A DNA stretch of 64,000 bases, taken from contig NZ_JAMKOJ010000002.1 of the NCBI RefSeq assembly GCF_023700755.1, positions 62,001-126,000 on the forward strand, read 5' to 3'. The stretch is from Allorhizobium sonneratiae. GTDB taxonomy: Bacteria > Pseudomonadota > Alphaproteobacteria > Rhizobiales > Rhizobiaceae. A model generated the notes under the pieces. The model did no database searches and had not been told where the DNA came from. It saw nothing but the letters and a program-made list of their open reading frames with translations. Numbering within the stretch: position 1 is the first letter of the stretch; every line of letters starts with the position of its first letter. Below are positions 35,428-45,436 of this stretch, in pieces. Both the position numbers and the translations under genes were made by a program.

Positions 35428-36573
35428 TCAGCCGCCCTTGACAGAGCCGGCCAGAAGGCCGCGCACCAGATAGCGTTGCAGGGTGAAGAAGACGAGAAGC
35501 GGCACGATGATGGTGACGAAGGCAGATGCGGTCAGAATATCCCAGTTGCCGCCGCGCGAGCCGAGCAGATTGACCAGTCGGCCGGTCAGCACCAGCTCGT
35601 CATTGCCGGTGCCGAGAAAGACCATGGCGATCAGAAGATCGTTCCAGGTCCAGAGAAACTGGAAGATGGCAAAGGAGGCCAGCGCCGGATAGGAAAGCGG
35701 CAGAACGATGCGGGTGAAAATGGTGAAATCGCTCGCTCCGTCAACCCTGGCCGATTCCATGATCTCACGCGGCAGGCCGGCGATGTAATTGCGCAAGAGA
35801 TAGATGGCAAGCGGCAGGCCGAAGCCCATATGCGCCAGCCAGATGCCGATATAGGTCTTGGAGGGCACGCCAAGGGCGCCGCCGATGTCGTTATAAAGGC
35901 GCAGCAGCGGAATGAGCGACATCTGCAGCGGCACGACCAGCAGGCCGACGATGACCGCAAGCAGCAGCGCCCTGCCGCGAAATTTCATCCAGGCCAGCGC
36001 ATAGGCGGCAAAGGCCGCCGCCAGAATGGGGATGATGGTCGAGGGAATGGCCACCGTCAGCGAATTGATGAAAGAGCGGCCAATGCCTTCTGCCGTCAGC
36101 ACCCGACGGTAATTGTCGAGCGTGAAGCGTGGGGGCGTTGTGGCGGTGTAGAAAATCCGCTGGCTGCGCGATCCTTCAAAGCTCTTGTCCGAGGTCAGGC
36201 GGAAATCGCCATCTTTGGCCACGCTCAGCTTTGCCCCATCCGGCAAGGTGACCGTTTCGCCGGGCTTATAGGCTTCCGGCTTCAGGCTGGAGGTGCCGAA
36301 AGCGCTGAGTGTGCCGGAGCCTCCTTCCAGCACATTGCCGGAAATGACGTAAAGCGGCCCCTCCTGTTTTTGCGCTTCGGAGCCCGGCGTGCGGAACATG
36401 GCATTGCGGCTGGAACTGGTCAGCGCCGTCCACCAGCCGGAGGTGGCGATCTGATCCTTGTCGCGCAACGACGTAATCAAAAGACCGGCTGTCGGGATCG
36501 TCCACACGATCACCAGCAGCAGTGTCGAGAGGTGAACGGCGATGGTGAGCGGGGAAAGGGCACGGCTGCGCAT
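35428..36573 (-). CDS. aglG: Alpha-glucoside ABC transporter permease
   Basis: The 381-residue inner-membrane protein has an N-terminal membrane segment, a large periplasmic loop of about 130 residues, then the conserved permease part with the EAA loop ESARVDGASDFTIFTRIVLPLSYPALASF. The long loop after the first segment is typical of AglG. It lies one base from the end of aglF and forms the pore with it. Confidence 0.93.
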   Translation of the reverse strand: MRSRALSPLTIAVHLSTLLLVIVWTIPTAGLLITSLRDKDQIATSGWWTALTSSSRNAMFRTPGSEAQKQEGPLYVISGNVLEGGSGTLSAFGTSSLKPEAYKPGETVTLPDGAKLSVAKDGDFRLTSDKSFEGSRSQRIFYTATTPPRFTLDNYRRVLTAEGIGRSFINSLTVAIPSTIIPILAAAFAAYALAWMKFRGRALLLAVIVGLLVVPLQMSLIPLLRLYNDIGGALGVPSKTYIGIWLAHMGFGLPLAIYLLRNYIAGLPREIMESARVDGASDFTIFTRIVLPLSYPALASFAIFQFLWTWNDLLIAMVFLGTGNDELVLTGRLVNLLGSRGGNWDILTASAFVTIIVPLLVFFTLQRYLVRGLLAGSVKGG

Positions 36574-36574
36574 G

Positions 36575-37600
36575 TCACTGTTCTTTCATGTCACGGCGGG
36601 CATTGCGAATGTTCCAGACCATGATCGGCACGACCATGACCATGATCACCACGGCAATCACCGCGCCCCGGCCATAATCGCCACCGCCGCGGAACATCCA
36701 GTTGAACATCAGATTGGCCAGAACCTGCGTCTGCCATTGGCCATTGGTCATGGCGAGCACGATGTCGAACACTTTCAGCACAAGAATGGTGATGGTGGTC
36801 CAGACCACGGCAATGGTGCCCCAGATCTGCGGAACCTTGATCTTCAGGAAAATCTGCCAGGGATTGGCCCCGTCGATCACCGCCGCTTCCACGGTTTCTT
36901 CCGGGATGCCGCGCAGCGCCGCCGAAAGCAGCACCATGGCAAAGCCGGTTTCGATCCAGACCAGAATGACCATCAGGAAAAAATTGTTCCAGAAGGGCAG
37001 CGCGATCCACACTTCCGGCTTGCCGCCCAGCGCCACGACAAGGGCATTGAGCAGGCCGATCTGCTGCGATCCGGCATCGCGGTAATCATAGATGAATTTC
37101 CAGATGACCGAGGCACCGACAAAGGAAATCGCCATGGGCATGAAGATCAGCGATTTGGCGATATTGCCCCACCAGATGCGGTCAGTAAGGGCTGCTGCAA
37201 TCAACCCCATCAATGTCGAGGCCGTCGGCACGACGATCAGCCAGAGGATGTTGTTGAAGATCGATTCGCGAAATTCCGCATCGGTCAGCATCCAGCGGTA
37301 ATTGGCAAGGCCGACGAAATCGACACCGTTGCGGCCATGAAAGGAATAAATGACCGACGAGATCAGCGGGTAGACGAGATAGACCCCGAGCGACAGAAGC
37401 GAGGGACCGAGGAAAAGCCAGGGACGTATCATCGCCGCCCGGCGCATATTCTGTGCGGCGCGCTGTATATCGCCGCCATTGGCCGGGAAAATCCGGTCCA
37501 GCAGCCAGTTCGATCCCCAGAAATAGACGAGCGCTCCGGCCAGCCCGATGCCGATCACCACCAGCGCGTCAATGAGTTGCGCGACCACTCCAGCCTCCAT
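36575..37600 (-). CDS. aglF: Alpha-glucoside ABC transporter permease
   Basis: The 341-residue membrane protein has six or more hydrophobic segments, the EAA loop VEAAVIDGANPWQIFLKIKVPQIWGTIAVVW and GRNGVDFVGLANYRW in the periplasmic loop, typical of MalF-like partners. It follows aglE by 58 bases and nearly touches aglG. Confidence 0.93.
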   Translation of the reverse strand: MEAGVVAQLIDALVVIGIGLAGALVYFWGSNWLLDRIFPANGGDIQRAAQNMRRAAMIRPWLFLGPSLLSLGVYLVYPLISSVIYSFHGRNGVDFVGLANYRWMLTDAEFRESIFNNILWLIVVPTASTLMGLIAAALTDRIWWGNIAKSLIFMPMAISFVGASVIWKFIYDYRDAGSQQIGLLNALVVALGGKPEVWIALPFWNNFFLMVILVWIETGFAMVLLSAALRGIPEETVEAAVIDGANPWQIFLKIKVPQIWGTIAVVWTTITILVLKVFDIVLAMTNGQWQTQVLANLMFNWMFRGGGDYGRGAVIAVVIMVMVVPIMVWNIRNARRDMKEQ

Positions 37601-37658
37601 TGATCTTTTTGCACCGGACGCAGCAGCGCCCGGCGCATGGCATTGCGTGATCGGCGGA

Positions 37659-39020
37659 TTATTTCTTCAGACCGTCCCAGACCGCCTGAATGGTTTTGGC
37701 CACATCGTCTGCCGATTTGCCGCCTTCATAATCGACCATGCCGGTCCAGAAGGCTCCAGTGCCGATCTTGCCTGGCATCATGTCGGAGCCGTCGAAGCGG
37801 AAGGTGGTGGCGTCCATGATGATCTTGCCCATTTTCTTCATCTGCGGATTGGCATAGGCGGCCTGATTGACCAGCTTGCTGGCCGTGAGAAAATTCTTCT
37901 GCGCCATCCACACTTCGGCGGAAATCGGGTTTTTCAGAAAATCGATGAAAGCGCGGGCAGCGGGCGAATCCTTGGTGACCATGGCCAGCGTACCGCCGCC
38001 TTCCACCGGATTGCCCAGTTCAGGCTTGCTGGCGTAATTGGGCGTGGGGAAGAAATCCACATCGCGGCCAATCTCGGTTCCCTGCGGGAAATAGGAGGTG
38101 ATGAAGGAGGCCTGATGGTGCATGTAGCATTTCGGCGGCGAGGTGAAGAGCCCCTTGGGGCTATCGCGGTAATCGGTAGAGGAAACACCTGCCGTACCGC
38201 CATCGACGAATTTCGGATTGCGGGCAAACCAGCCGTAATCCTGAATAACCTTGACCACCCGCGGATCATCGAACTTTATCTTGTTCGTCACCCAGTCATC
38301 ATAGACCTTGGCCGGATAGTTGCGCAGCATCAGATCTTCCACCCAGTCGGTGGCGGGCCAGCCGGTGGCGCCACCGGAACCGAGGCCAATGCACCAGGGC
38401 GTGCGCCCATCGGCCGCAATCTTTTCCGTCAGCGCCTTCAACTCTTCCATGGTTTTCGGCACGCTATAGCCAGCATCGGCGAAATTGTCCGGCACATACC
38501 AGATCAGCGATTTGAGATCGACTTTGTAGGGCATGGCAAAGACATGCGCCTTGCCGTCCTTGCCCTTGTAAGTGGCAAGATCGACCCAGGATTCTCCCGC
38601 CGCATAATTCTTTTTCAACCAGTCGGCATTGTCGTCGCCCAGAGGCGTCAACTCCCCTTTCGAGGCCAGATCGGCGATCAGGCCCGGCTGGGCAAGAATG
38701 GCGATATTGGGAGGACTGCCCGCCTGGGTATCGATGACGATCTGCTGTTCGTAGTTTTCCGAGGACGAATACTTCACATCCGCGCCGGTCGCCTGACGGA
38801 AATAATCCAGCACGGTTTCAAACTGGTCCTTCTCCTCCCCGCGCCAGGGCCCGAAAATGGTCAGCGTCTGCCCTTTGAGCGGATGCGCCTTGGAAAAAGC
38901 CTCATAATCCTGCCAGTGAAAGCGACTGTCCTCGCCCGGCTTGAACGTCAGCTCGGCGGCATGAACGGCGGGCGCAACCAGCCCGAAAACCGCAACGCCC
39001 AACAGCAGATAATGTCTCAT
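37659..39020 (-). CDS. aglE: Periplasmic alpha-glucoside-binding protein
   Basis: The 453-residue protein has a signal peptide (MRHYLLLGVAVFGLVAPAVHAAE) and an extracellular solute-binding fold of the maltose/glucoside class (GPWRGEEKDQFETVLDYFRQATGADVKYSSSENYEQQIVIDTQAGSPPNIAIL). ATG 39020 has GGGAGG eight bases upstream; an in-frame start eight codons earlier is unlikely. It is the first gene of aglEFGAK, downstream of a palindromic LacI-type operator. Confidence 0.94.
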   Translation of the reverse strand: MRHYLLLGVAVFGLVAPAVHAAELTFKPGEDSRFHWQDYEAFSKAHPLKGQTLTIFGPWRGEEKDQFETVLDYFRQATGADVKYSSSENYEQQIVIDTQAGSPPNIAILAQPGLIADLASKGELTPLGDDNADWLKKNYAAGESWVDLATYKGKDGKAHVFAMPYKVDLKSLIWYVPDNFADAGYSVPKTMEELKALTEKIAADGRTPWCIGLGSGGATGWPATDWVEDLMLRNYPAKVYDDWVTNKIKFDDPRVVKVIQDYGWFARNPKFVDGGTAGVSSTDYRDSPKGLFTSPPKCYMHHQASFITSYFPQGTEIGRDVDFFPTPNYASKPELGNPVEGGGTLAMVTKDSPAARAFIDFLKNPISAEVWMAQKNFLTASKLVNQAAYANPQMKKMGKIIMDATTFRFDGSDMMPGKIGTGAFWTGMVDYEGGKSADDVAKTIQAVWDGLKK

Positions 39021-39152
39021 GACGAAAGCCTCCCTACTTTCCATGATTATGTTTTCCGTGTCCGCAAAGCCAAACGCGCTTCCCGGCCATGATGTTCATC
39101 CTGTCACGCAGACTGGCGACAAGGACAGACAGAATACCATCCCGCCACTCTT

Positions 39153-39166
39153 CCAAAGCGCTTTGG
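39153..39166. promoter_or_regulatory. Palindromic LacI-family operator between aglE and aglR
   Basis: CCAAAGCGCTTTGG is a perfect 14-bp palindrome with the CG centre typical of LacI/GalR operators. It lies 133 bases before aglE and 235 before aglR, so AglR could control both directions. The rest of the 380-base gap has no gene I can support. Confidence 0.75.
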
Positions 39167-39400
39167 CTTCCTTCATTCAAGCCATGGGCAACTGCGAAGT
39201 CAAGCCCTTCACACGGAATCCGCGTGGAGATTTTTTCGTTTCCATCGTAACGCTGCGATTGCTATTTTACGATTTTACCGGAGCGGCAAACACCCGGAAG
39301 GGCAGCACATCGAACCGACGGCGCAAGATTTTTCCCGGCGTCGGACACAGGCAAAAGGGTGGGCGAAGCGATCCGGTCCACGGGAGGGGATTGAGACAAG

Positions 39401-40444
39401 GTGAACCTGAAACAGCTTGCAAACTTGCTCGGTCTGTCACAAACGACGGTCAGCCGGGCATTGAACGGCTATCCGGAAGTCAGCGAGGACACCCGCGAAC
39501 GGGTGCGCAAGGCGGCCATCGAGACCGGTTACAGACCGAATCGCGCCGCCCAACGGCTTGCCACCGGCAAGGCCGGATCACTTGGGCTTGTCATGCCGAT
39601 TGCGCCGACGAGCACCAATGATATTCATTTTGCTGAATTCCAGCGCGGTCTGGCCGAAATCTGTCTGACGCACGACTTTCATTTCGTCATCATTCCGGTT
39701 CATCCGCAAGACGAGGAACAGGCGATTCGCGGGCTGGTCAACAGCGGTGCGGTGGATGCCTATTATCTCGCCTATATGCGCGCCCGTGACCGCCGCATCG
39801 CCATGGCCAAATCGCTGCCGGTTCCCTTTCTCGTGCATGGCCGTTCCATGGGGCTTGCCGAAGACTATCCGTATCTTGATGTCGACAACGAGACCGCCTT
39901 CTACCAGGCAAGCGAATTGCTGGTGGGTCTCGGTCACCGGCGATTCGCGCTGATCAATGGCGAGGCCGGTCTGGATTTCGTCGCAAGGCGTGAAGCGGGT
40001 GTGAGGCGGGCGCTTAAGGCGGCAGGCATTGCCCTTGCACCCTCCTCGATCAGCAACAGCGTGATGAGCGATGAATGGGGGTATCGGATCATGGCCGACC
40101 TGCTTGCCCGTCCCGAACGGCCGACGGCCGTGCTCGCCGCCAGCACGGTTCTGGCCATCGGCGCGGTTCGAGCCATTGCCGAAGCCGGTTTGAAACTGGG
40201 AGACGATATCTCCCTGATTGCCCATGACGACGACCTGCCGCTGCTGAAACCCGAGCATTTCAGTGTGCCACTGACGACAACGCGATCGTCGCTTCGCGAT
40301 GCCGGAAAACGTGTGGCCGAACGGCTGATCACAGCGCTCAATCAGCCCTCCGACGAGGCTTCCCCCTTGCAGGAATTATGGCAGGCGCAGCTGATCGTCA
40401 GAGCCTCTACCGGCCCGGCACCCTCCACAGTCGGGCGGGCTTAA
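39401..40444 (+). CDS. aglR: LacI-family repressor of the agl operon
   Basis: The 347-residue protein starts MNLKQLANLLGLSQTTVSRALNGYPEVSEDTRERVRKAA, a LacI helix-turn-helix plus hinge, and continues as a periplasmic-binding-protein-like sugar domain. The GTG start at 39401 puts the helix-turn-helix at the very N-terminus; GGGAGGGG is upstream. Divergent position from aglE and the palindrome in between identify the target. Confidence 0.92.
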   Translation: MNLKQLANLLGLSQTTVSRALNGYPEVSEDTRERVRKAAIETGYRPNRAAQRLATGKAGSLGLVMPIAPTSTNDIHFAEFQRGLAEICLTHDFHFVIIPVHPQDEEQAIRGLVNSGAVDAYYLAYMRARDRRIAMAKSLPVPFLVHGRSMGLAEDYPYLDVDNETAFYQASELLVGLGHRRFALINGEAGLDFVARREAGVRRALKAAGIALAPSSISNSVMSDEWGYRIMADLLARPERPTAVLAASTVLAIGAVRAIAEAGLKLGDDISLIAHDDDLPLLKPEHFSVPLTTTRSSLRDAGKRVAERLITALNQPSDEASPLQELWQAQLIVRASTGPAPSTVGRA

Positions 40445-40505
40445 CCTGTCTTACCGATCTCTTGATTTTTATGGTTAATGTTTTTTCTGCATCGTTTAGC
40501 ATTCA

Positions 40506-40520
40506 TTAACTATGTTGGTG
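40506..40520 (+). promoter_or_regulatory. Conserved upstream motif of flagellin gene 1
   Basis: TTAACTATGTTGGTG lies 145 bases before the flagellin start. A near copy, TTAACTATGTTAGTG, lies 161 bases before the second flagellin. Its conservation in otherwise different sequence suggests a shared promoter element, possibly for Rem. Confidence 0.5.
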
Positions 40521-40650
40521 TTTTCTAAGCCCATCGAAGCGTTGGGCCGGGCAGAGAGACAAAGACCACGGCGAGCATGAGGCTGACCAATGTTGCCGGC
40601 AACAATCCGGCCTGTCCCTTTCCATTCAAGCCATCTCAAGGGGCACATCC

Positions 40651-41610
40651 ATGACGAGTTTGATGACAAATGGTGCTGCAATCTCCGCGCTCTCTACCCT
40701 GCGCACGATTTCCGACAGCATGGACAAGACACAGAGCGAAATTTCGTCGGGTTACAAGGTCAAAACCGCAGCCGATAACGCCGCTTATTGGTCTATCGCC
40801 ACGACGATGCGCTCCGACAACAAGGCATTGTCTGCCGTTCAGGACGCCATCGGCCTTGGCCAGGCCAAGACCGACACCGCCTATACCGGTATGGAATCGG
40901 CCATCGACGTCGTTTCTGACATCAAGGCCAAGCTGGTTGCCGCCCGCGAACCGGGCGTTGACAAGACCAAGATCAACAAGGAACTGACCGAACTGAAGAA
41001 CCAGCTCGGCTCGATCGCCAAGTCGGCCTCCTTCAACGGTGAAAACTGGCTCTATGACGCCAGCGTCGGCTCCGGCTCCACCCAGCAGATGATCGGCTCC
41101 TTCGTTCGTGGTTCCGACGGCAATGTCTCGATCAAGACGATCAGCTTCGATACATCGAAGTCACTCCTGATCAACGACGCAGCTGCTTCCGGCGGTATTT
41201 TGACGACGGGCACGCAGGCCACCTGGGTCACCGGCACCACCACCACCACCGGCACCTATTACCTGATCAGCTCTTCCGCCGGCGCAGGCTCTGGTACCGA
41301 AGTGCAGCTGACCTCGGCCACGACCGATGCCGAAATCGACGGCATGGTTTCGGCTGTTGACAAGATGCTGTCGCAGATGACGGATGCTGCCTCGACCATC
41401 GGTGCGACGACCTCGCGTCTGAAGCTGCAGGACAACTTCATCAAGGATCTGAGCGACACGATCACCACCGGTGTCGGCCGCCTGGTAGACGCCGACATGA
41501 ACGAGGCATCGACCAAGCTCAAGGCGCTCCAGACCCAGCAGCAGCTTGGCATTCAGTCGCTGTCGATCGCCAATTCCTCTTCCGAAAACATCCTGTCGCT
41601 GTTCAAGTAA
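40651..41610 (+). CDS. Flagellin (copy 1)
   Basis: The 319-residue protein has the conserved flagellin N-terminus (ISSGYKVKTAADNAAYWSIATTMRSDNKALSAVQDAIG) and C-terminus (LQTQQQLGIQSLSIANSSSENILSLFK) with a short middle, as in rhizobial complex flagella. It is exported by the flagellar system and forms the filament. A strong terminator follows. Its 3' half is nearly identical to the flagellin at 63.6 kb, which is inverted. It could be named flaA, flaB or flaC only by wider comparison. Confidence 0.96.
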   Translation: MTSLMTNGAAISALSTLRTISDSMDKTQSEISSGYKVKTAADNAAYWSIATTMRSDNKALSAVQDAIGLGQAKTDTAYTGMESAIDVVSDIKAKLVAAREPGVDKTKINKELTELKNQLGSIAKSASFNGENWLYDASVGSGSTQQMIGSFVRGSDGNVSIKTISFDTSKSLLINDAAASGGILTTGTQATWVTGTTTTTGTYYLISSSAGAGSGTEVQLTSATTDAEIDGMVSAVDKMLSQMTDAASTIGATTSRLKLQDNFIKDLSDTITTGVGRLVDADMNEASTKLKALQTQQQLGIQSLSIANSSSENILSLFK

Positions 41611-41650
41611 GACACTCGACAAGGACAGGGGTTCTCTGCCAATCACACCA

Positions 41651-41684
41651 AAAAAAGCCGCGGCCCGCCGCGGCTTTTTTGTTT
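41651..41684 (+). terminator. Intrinsic terminator of flagellin gene 1
   Basis: GCCGCGG-CCCG-CCGCGGC flanked by six A on the left and TTTTTTG on the right, 41 bases after the stop. A classic Rho-independent terminator. Confidence 0.95.
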
Positions 41685-41740
41685 TTATCGGTCATGGCGC
41701 TTGCAAAAGTTAGCAATTCGTTTAGAAAACTTAAAATCTG

Positions 41741-41755
41741 TTAACTATGTTAGTG
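41741..41755 (+). promoter_or_regulatory. Conserved upstream motif of flagellin gene 2
   Basis: TTAACTATGTTAGTG, matching the motif before flagellin gene 1 at 14 of 15 positions. Probable shared promoter element. Confidence 0.5.
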
Positions 41756-41901
41756 ATTTGAAATCAAGGCATGGTTTGGCGATTCCAAGAGCGCTGGGCT
41801 GGATGGCAGGATGATGAGACCTCCAGCTTGCATGATGCAAACCAGCGTTGCCGGTAATTCCTTAGAATCCGGTATGTCCCGTAACCAGAATGGGGCAATC
41901 C

Positions 41902-42867
41902 ATGACCAGTATTATGACCAATACCGCCGCCATGGCGGCGCTTCAGACCCTTAGAACCATTGACAGCAACATGCAGACCACCCAGGCTCGTATATCGTCG
42001 GGCTATAAGGTGGCAACCGCCGCTGACAATGCCGCCTACTGGTCGATCGCGACCACCATGCGCTCCGACAACAAGGCGCTGTCCTCGGTTCAGGATGCAC
42101 TCGGTCTGGCCGCCTCAAAAGCCGACACCGCCTATACGGGTCTCGAATCCTCTGTCGATGTGATCAGCGACATCAAGGCTAAGCTGGTGGCGGCCCGCGA
42201 ACCTGGCGTCGACAAGAACAAGATCAACAAGGAAATTTCCGAGCTGAAGAACCAGCTCGAATCGATTGCAGAATCGGCGTCTTTCTCCGGCGAGAACTGG
42301 CTTTACAACGAATCGACCGGTGCGCCGGGCACCAAACAGATGGTGGCCTCGTTCAACCGTTCGAGCGACGGCAGCGTTTCTGTGACAACCTTGAAGTTCG
42401 ATACGGCCGAATCGACCCTGATCGACACCAAGGATGCGGCAAACGGCATTCTGACCCGCGCAACGGTCGCAACCTGGTCGACAGGCACGACAACCAGCAC
42501 CGGCAGTTATTATCTGCTCAATGCCTCCTCCTCCACCGGCGTTGCCAGCGGTTCGGAAATCGCCATTTCCAGCACCACCTCCAATTCGGATCTCGACGGC
42601 ATGATCTCTGCGGTGGACAAGATCCTGCAAACCCTGACGGATTCGGCCTCGACCCTCGGTGCGATCAACAGCCGTATCGACATGCAGAACACCTTTATCA
42701 AAAACTTGAGCGATACGATCACGACCGGTGTCGGACGTCTGGTGGACGCGGACATGAACGAGGAATCCACCAAGATCAAGGCTCTGCAGACCCAGCAGCA
42801 GCTGGGCATCCAGTCGCTTTCGATCGCCAACAGCAACGCCGAAAATATCCTGACCCTCTTCAAGTAA
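41902..42867 (+). CDS. Flagellin (copy 2)
   Basis: The 321-residue protein shares the same ends as copy 1 (ISSGYKVATAADNAAYWSIATTMRSDNKALS and LGIQSLSIANSNAENILTLFK) but differs more in the middle (NESTGAPGTKQMVASFNRSSDGSVSVTTLKFD). ATG 41902 is chosen, with GGGG upstream; an ATG four codons earlier would be too close to that site. A large hairpin follows the stop. Confidence 0.96.
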   Translation: MTSIMTNTAAMAALQTLRTIDSNMQTTQARISSGYKVATAADNAAYWSIATTMRSDNKALSSVQDALGLAASKADTAYTGLESSVDVISDIKAKLVAAREPGVDKNKINKEISELKNQLESIAESASFSGENWLYNESTGAPGTKQMVASFNRSSDGSVSVTTLKFDTAESTLIDTKDAANGILTRATVATWSTGTTTSTGSYYLLNASSSTGVASGSEIAISSTTSNSDLDGMISAVDKILQTLTDSASTLGAINSRIDMQNTFIKNLSDTITTGVGRLVDADMNEESTKIKALQTQQQLGIQSLSIANSNAENILTLFK

Positions 42868-42891
42868 GAAAAGGGCAAGGTTTCCCGGTTT

Positions 42892-42944
42892 GGCCGGACA
42901 GGGATGGGTTGGTTTCAGGAGAAACGCCCCATCCCTGTCCGGCC
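42892..42944 (+). terminator. Large perfect hairpin after flagellin gene 2
   Basis: GGCCGGACAGGGATGGG at 42892-42908 pairs perfectly with 42928-42944 (17 bp, 19-nt loop), 24 bases after the stop. There is no T-run, so it may end or protect the message. Confidence 0.65.
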
Positions 42945-42956
42945 TGTTATCGTTAC

Positions 42957-42988
42957 AGCATCGTATGTTTGATTACGCATACGATGCT
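42957..42988. repeat. Palindrome AGCATCGTATG/CATACGATGCT
   Basis: An 11-bp perfect inverted repeat with a 10-nt loop, similar in style to the GCATCG-containing family B elements. It is followed by a short direct repeat TCTTACTGTGTC. The remaining sequence to 43415 contains a 141-codon open frame without family character, and I support no gene in it. Confidence 0.55.
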
Positions 42989-43415
42989 TTATCTTACTGT
43001 GTCATCTTACTGTGTCGTCTTTCCAGAAACCTGCCCCGACCGCCGGGATTGCGCAGGAAAAGCGGCCCACGACTCTCCCGCGCTCACCTCGAAATCCTCG
43101 CACAAGTTTGGCCCCCTAGCTTTGCGGTTCATGGAAGCGGTTTGTGTTTGGACGTTCAATCGTCAGGCGCTGCGCTTCCGGCAGGCGGTTTCAGACAAGG
43201 TCGCTGAAAAGCATCATGCGTTTACCATGTGTCGGCAAGGGTCTGTAACATACATGTGCGGCTGGATAGCAGCTCGGATCGGTGCCGATTTGAGGCGCTC
43301 TGCCGCAAGACAGGATTTCGAAGTGCTGGCGTGATGCCATGTGCTTCTTTCGACCGCCTTCGATGAAACGAACGGCTTACCCGGGGGCGACCCCATCATG
43401 GCAGGAGAAATGACC

Positions 43416-44072
43416 ATGGGCTTGCCATTGGCTCACTATCTTAAGGATTTTTCAGCGCCCCAGTCGTCGAATTTCCTGTCGGATCCACTCGATTTTGCCG
43501 GAGACCCCTTCGCGGTTGCGACGGATGCTGGTGCCGTACCGCAACTGCCGCAACCTGAGCCTGTGGATATCGAAAAAGAGCGAGCCGAAGCCTATGCTGA
43601 AGGCCAGGCGGAGGCAACGCACGCACTTGAGGAAGCCCACGCCAGAGCTCTAGCCGAGCTTGAGGAGCGCCATGCCCAGGAGTTGCAGGCGCTGAAGGCC
43701 AGACATGAAGCACAGCTTTCGGACGTTATCAGTCATGGCCTGAAAAAAATCTCCGCCGCCATTGCCGGCATGGTGGGTGAGCAGACAGCGGCCATTCTTG
43801 CGCCGTTCCTCTCCGAGGCGCTGACCAAGAAGGCGATCAAGACCCTGACCGAGCAGCTGAATGCCGCCATTCTCAAGGGAGATGTCGGCCTCATCACCAT
43901 CCGTGGGCCGGAAAGCCTGTTCAACGCAGTCAAAACCCATATGCCGGACCATGAAAGCCTTCTGCGCCATCAACAGAGTGACGATGTCGATGTGGTTGTA
44001 ACCGTTGACGACCAGGCTCTGGTCACCCGGATTTCGGCCTGGACGGCCAGCCTGAGGAAAATTCTGGCATGA
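43416..44072 (+). CDS. FliH-like coiled-coil protein
   Basis: The 218-residue protein has an acidic N-terminus, a charged coiled-coil (about 55-110: [45 protein letters not shown]) and a C-terminal globular part ([31 protein letters not shown]). This layout matches FliH/YscL stators of the flagellar ATPase, but identity is low. The last base pairs overlap motB by ATGA, so both are co-translated. ATG 43416 has AGGAG eight bases upstream. No fliI is in the window. Confidence 0.6.
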   Translation: MGLPLAHYLKDFSAPQSSNFLSDPLDFAGDPFAVATDAGAVPQLPQPEPVDIEKERAEAYAEGQAEATHALEEAHARALAELEERHAQELQALKARHEAQLSDVISHGLKKISAAIAGMVGEQTAAILAPFLSEALTKKAIKTLTEQLNAAILKGDVGLITIRGPESLFNAVKTHMPDHESLLRHQQSDDVDVVVTVDDQALVTRISAWTASLRKILA

Positions 44073-45436
44073 GTGACGCCGAAAATCACCATCACGGCAA
44101 AAATGAAATCGTCGTCATCAAACGGCATGGCGGCGGCGATCATGACGGTCATCACGGCGGCGCATGGAAGATTGCCTATGCGGACTTCATGACCGCAATG
44201 ATGGCCTTTTTCCTGCTGATGTGGCTGGTCAATGCCGCAAACCAGGCAACAAAGGCCTCCGTCGCCAGCTATTTCAACCCGATCAAACTGGCCGATGAAC
44301 GTCCAACCCAGAAGGGCGTGAAAAAACCCGCCGATCAGGCACAGGGTGAAGAGCAGAAGGAACGTTCAAAGATAAAAGCCGATGATACCACCGTCGGAAA
44401 GGCGGCGGCGACCGGCTCGGACATGACCTCGACTTCAGGCGACAAGCCGCTTTATTCCGAAGGTGATCTTTTCCAGAATCCTTATGCCGTTCTGGCCGAA
44501 ATTGCCCAGGAAGTCGGTCAGCAGGCCAATATCAGCGCCAAAGGCGATGGCGGTGCCAGCAATTCCGGACCGGCCACCGGTGCCTCCGGTGGCCAGGCCT
44601 ATCGCGACCCCTTCTCGCCCGACTTCTGGAGCGAGCAGATGCAGACCCAGAAGGGCACACCCGGCCAGCCCCAGACGGCCAGCCAGACCGTGACCGGGCA
44701 GAACCAGACGCCGCAGGCCGATGGCAAGACCGACCCCTTCGCCAAGCAAGCGAACACGCCTGACGCCAATGCGGCCCCCAATCCGAGCCAGCAACAGCAG
44801 CAGCAATCTGCACAGATGGCGGACGCCAAGCCTGCGGAGGCTCAACCCAAAGATCAGTCCTCGACTGGCGCGCAATCGGTGGCCATGGTCATTCCCAAGC
44901 CACGGCCGGACAGCAAAGCCGCTGACACAGCGCAAAATCCCGATGCCGCGGCAGCAACCCCAACACCACAGGCCATTGCCGCAGCCGGTGATCTCAAGAA
45001 AGAAATCGCCAAGGAAATCAGTGGCGTGGCTGGCAAGCTCGCAGATGGGCTGATTGTCACCCCGGCTGAAGGCGGCACATTGATCACGCTCACCGACCAG
45101 AGCAAAGCTCCGATGTTCAATGTCGGTTCTGCCGTGCCGGAAAAAGCGATGGTTCTGGCCATGGCAAAGATCGGCAAGATCCTGTCCGAGCGCAAAGGCC
45201 AGATCGTCATTCGCGGCTATACGGATGCGCGCCAGTTCAAGGGTACCACCAATGACAACTGGGGCCTGTCGATGGATCGCGCCCGCGCGGCCTATTACAT
45301 GCTGCTGCGCGGCGGTCTTGATGCATCCCGCATCTCTCAGATGACGGGTTTTGCCGACAGACGACCTCTCATCCCCAATGATCCGATGGCCGACGCCAAT
45401 CGCCGCATCGAAATTCTCATTCAGGGAGCACAGTAA
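44069..45436 (+). CDS. motB: Flagellar motor protein MotB
   Basis: The 455-residue protein has one membrane helix with the proton-binding aspartate D39 in [23 protein letters not shown], a long Gln/Ala/Pro-rich linker (about 90-275) and a C-terminal OmpA/peptidoglycan-binding domain ([36 protein letters not shown]). It anchors the stator to the cell wall. The histidine-rich N-terminus ([10 protein letters not shown]) is unusual. It overlaps the FliH-like gene by four bases and leads to motC. Confidence 0.95.
   Translation: MSDAENHHHGKNEIVVIKRHGGGDHDGHHGGAWKIAYADFMTAMMAFFLLMWLVNAANQATKASVASYFNPIKLADERPTQKGVKKPADQAQGEEQKERSKIKADDTTVGKAAATGSDMTSTSGDKPLYSEGDLFQNPYAVLAEIAQEVGQQANISAKGDGGASNSGPATGASGGQAYRDPFSPDFWSEQMQTQKGTPGQPQTASQTVTGQNQTPQADGKTDPFAKQANTPDANAAPNPSQQQQQQSAQMADAKPAEAQPKDQSSTGAQSVAMVIPKPRPDSKAADTAQNPDAAAATPTPQAIAAAGDLKKEIAKEISGVAGKLADGLIVTPAEGGTLITLTDQSKAPMFNVGSAVPEKAMVLAMAKIGKILSERKGQIVIRGYTDARQFKGTTNDNWGLSMDRARAAYYMLLRGGLDASRISQMTGFADRRPLIPNDPMADANRRIEILIQGAQ

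Noticed and set aside
42909..43334. A 141-codon plus-strand frame between flagellin 2 and the FliH-like gene
   Set aside because: It starts inside the hairpin loop after flagellin 2, passes through a palindrome and has no domain-like sequence.
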